Of a stretch of 5,450 bases of DNA, positions 5,161 through 5,450 are shown piece after piece (positions within the stretch are counted from its first letter, which is position 1; every line of letters starts with the position of its first letter). A program made the translations under genes and the position numbers. The notes beneath the pieces were generated by a model. That model saw only the letters and a list, made by a program, of their open reading frames with translations. It was not told the DNA's origin and searched no databases. Source of the DNA: Candidatus Thorarchaeota archaeon. Its GTDB lineage: Archaea > Asgardarchaeota > Thorarchaeia > Thorarchaeales > Thorarchaeaceae. The stretch is from positions 1 to 5,450 of the forward strand of contig JAHQWZ010000146.1 in assembly GCA_029856425.1 (NCBI GenBank), in the 5' to 3' direction.

Positions 5161-5450
5161 TTAGAGCAGAGCTGGCACTCCAAAGGAAATAGCAGCAAGA
5201 GATAGGATGAGGCAAAGCTTCCAAAAACTAACACGTCGAGCCAATCTTAGTAATGTTTCCATTGATAGAAGACCTGTAATAAAGACAATAATCTCCATCA
5301 AAAGAAAGTCCACCAGGGCAATTGATGGCGGAATCGTGTTTCCTGTAAGAACCTCCACAATGAGAATGCCGATGACAGCTGGTACACTCATCAAAAAGCT
5401 GAACCTGAAAGCGGTCTCTCTGTCAACTCTTAGCATTAGAAGCGCAGATA
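5161..5450 (-). CDS. uppP: Undecaprenyl-diphosphatase-type UppP/BacA, C-terminal part
   Basis: Integral membrane phosphatase family that converts polyprenyl diphosphate to the monophosphate, recycling the lipid carrier for surface glycans. In archaea the substrate would be a dolichol-type or other polyprenyl carrier (inference). The frame is open to the window edge, so the visible 95 residues are only the C-terminal third of a protein usually about 260-280 aa. The ATG at 5436 is internal. Visible support is a segment with RETAFRFSFLMSVPAV, matching the conserved R-x-x-A-x-x-FSFL-x-x-PA motif, then hydrophobic segments VIGILIVEVL, a longer one around FLLMEIIVFITGLL, the basic turn RLARRVSFWKL, and a final hydrophobic helix. 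The upstream GxxE and GxSRSG catalytic motifs lie outside the window, so activity cannot be judged. Confidence 0.82.
   Translation of the reverse strand, partial: SALLMLRVDRETAFRFSFLMSVPAVIGILIVEVLTGNTIPPSIALVDFLLMEIIVFITGLLSMETLLRLARRVSFWKLCLILSLAAISFGVPALL

Overview
The window looks archaeal. It encodes a TFIIB-type transcription factor (TFB), an aIF1/SUI1 initiation factor with an N-terminal zinc knuckle, and RNA polymerase subunit P (RpoP/Rpb12-like). It also has a Get3/TRC40-type ATPase and TATA-like boxes. Shine-Dalgarno-like motifs precede most starts, and GC content is moderate. I lean towards an Asgard-type lineage such as Thorarchaeota or another uncultured mesophilic archaeon, but that is only an impression; the archaeal assignment itself is firm.

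Left half (1-3205), information processing. A 5'-truncated TFB gene runs rightward (1-821) and converges on aIF1 (882-1223, minus). aIF1 most likely starts at an internal GTG, not at the longer ATG. A 141-bp divergent promoter region separates aIF1 from a 529-residue radical SAM protein (1365-2954, plus). That protein has a B12-binding-like N-terminus, an unusual C-x7-C-x2-C cluster motif with extra cysteines, and a TRAM-like C-terminus. The 47-codon rpoP follows (3062-3205), reduced from a longer ORF to its family-like start. TFB, aIF1 and RpoP are core expression factors, and the TRAM-like domain suggests that the radical SAM protein acts on RNA.

Middle (3215-4383), a Get3 cluster on the minus strand. 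The Get3 ATPase (3326-4285) is overlapped at both ends by very short ORFs. Downstream, sharing one base (TAATG) with its stop, is a 32-codon gene encoding little more than a transmembrane helix with tail-anchor topology. Upstream, overlapping by ATGA, is a possible 24-32 codon acidic-tailed ORF. A perfect hairpin (3215-3233) lies between rpoP and the small membrane-protein gene and covers the latter's stop codon. A targeting ATPase for tail-anchored proteins translationally coupled to a minimal tail-anchor-like protein is the most interesting arrangement here.

Right end (4384-5450). A short divergent promoter region leads into a 238-residue protein that resembles a reduced alkaline-phosphatase-superfamily fold with several metal-site positions altered (4444-5160). 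It abuts, stop to stop with no gap, the C-terminal part of a UppP/BacA-type prenyl-diphosphate phosphatase (5161-5450, minus), which runs off the window. No rRNA, tRNA, CRISPR array, insertion sequence or long repeat was seen, and no gene-free stretch exceeds 300 bases.
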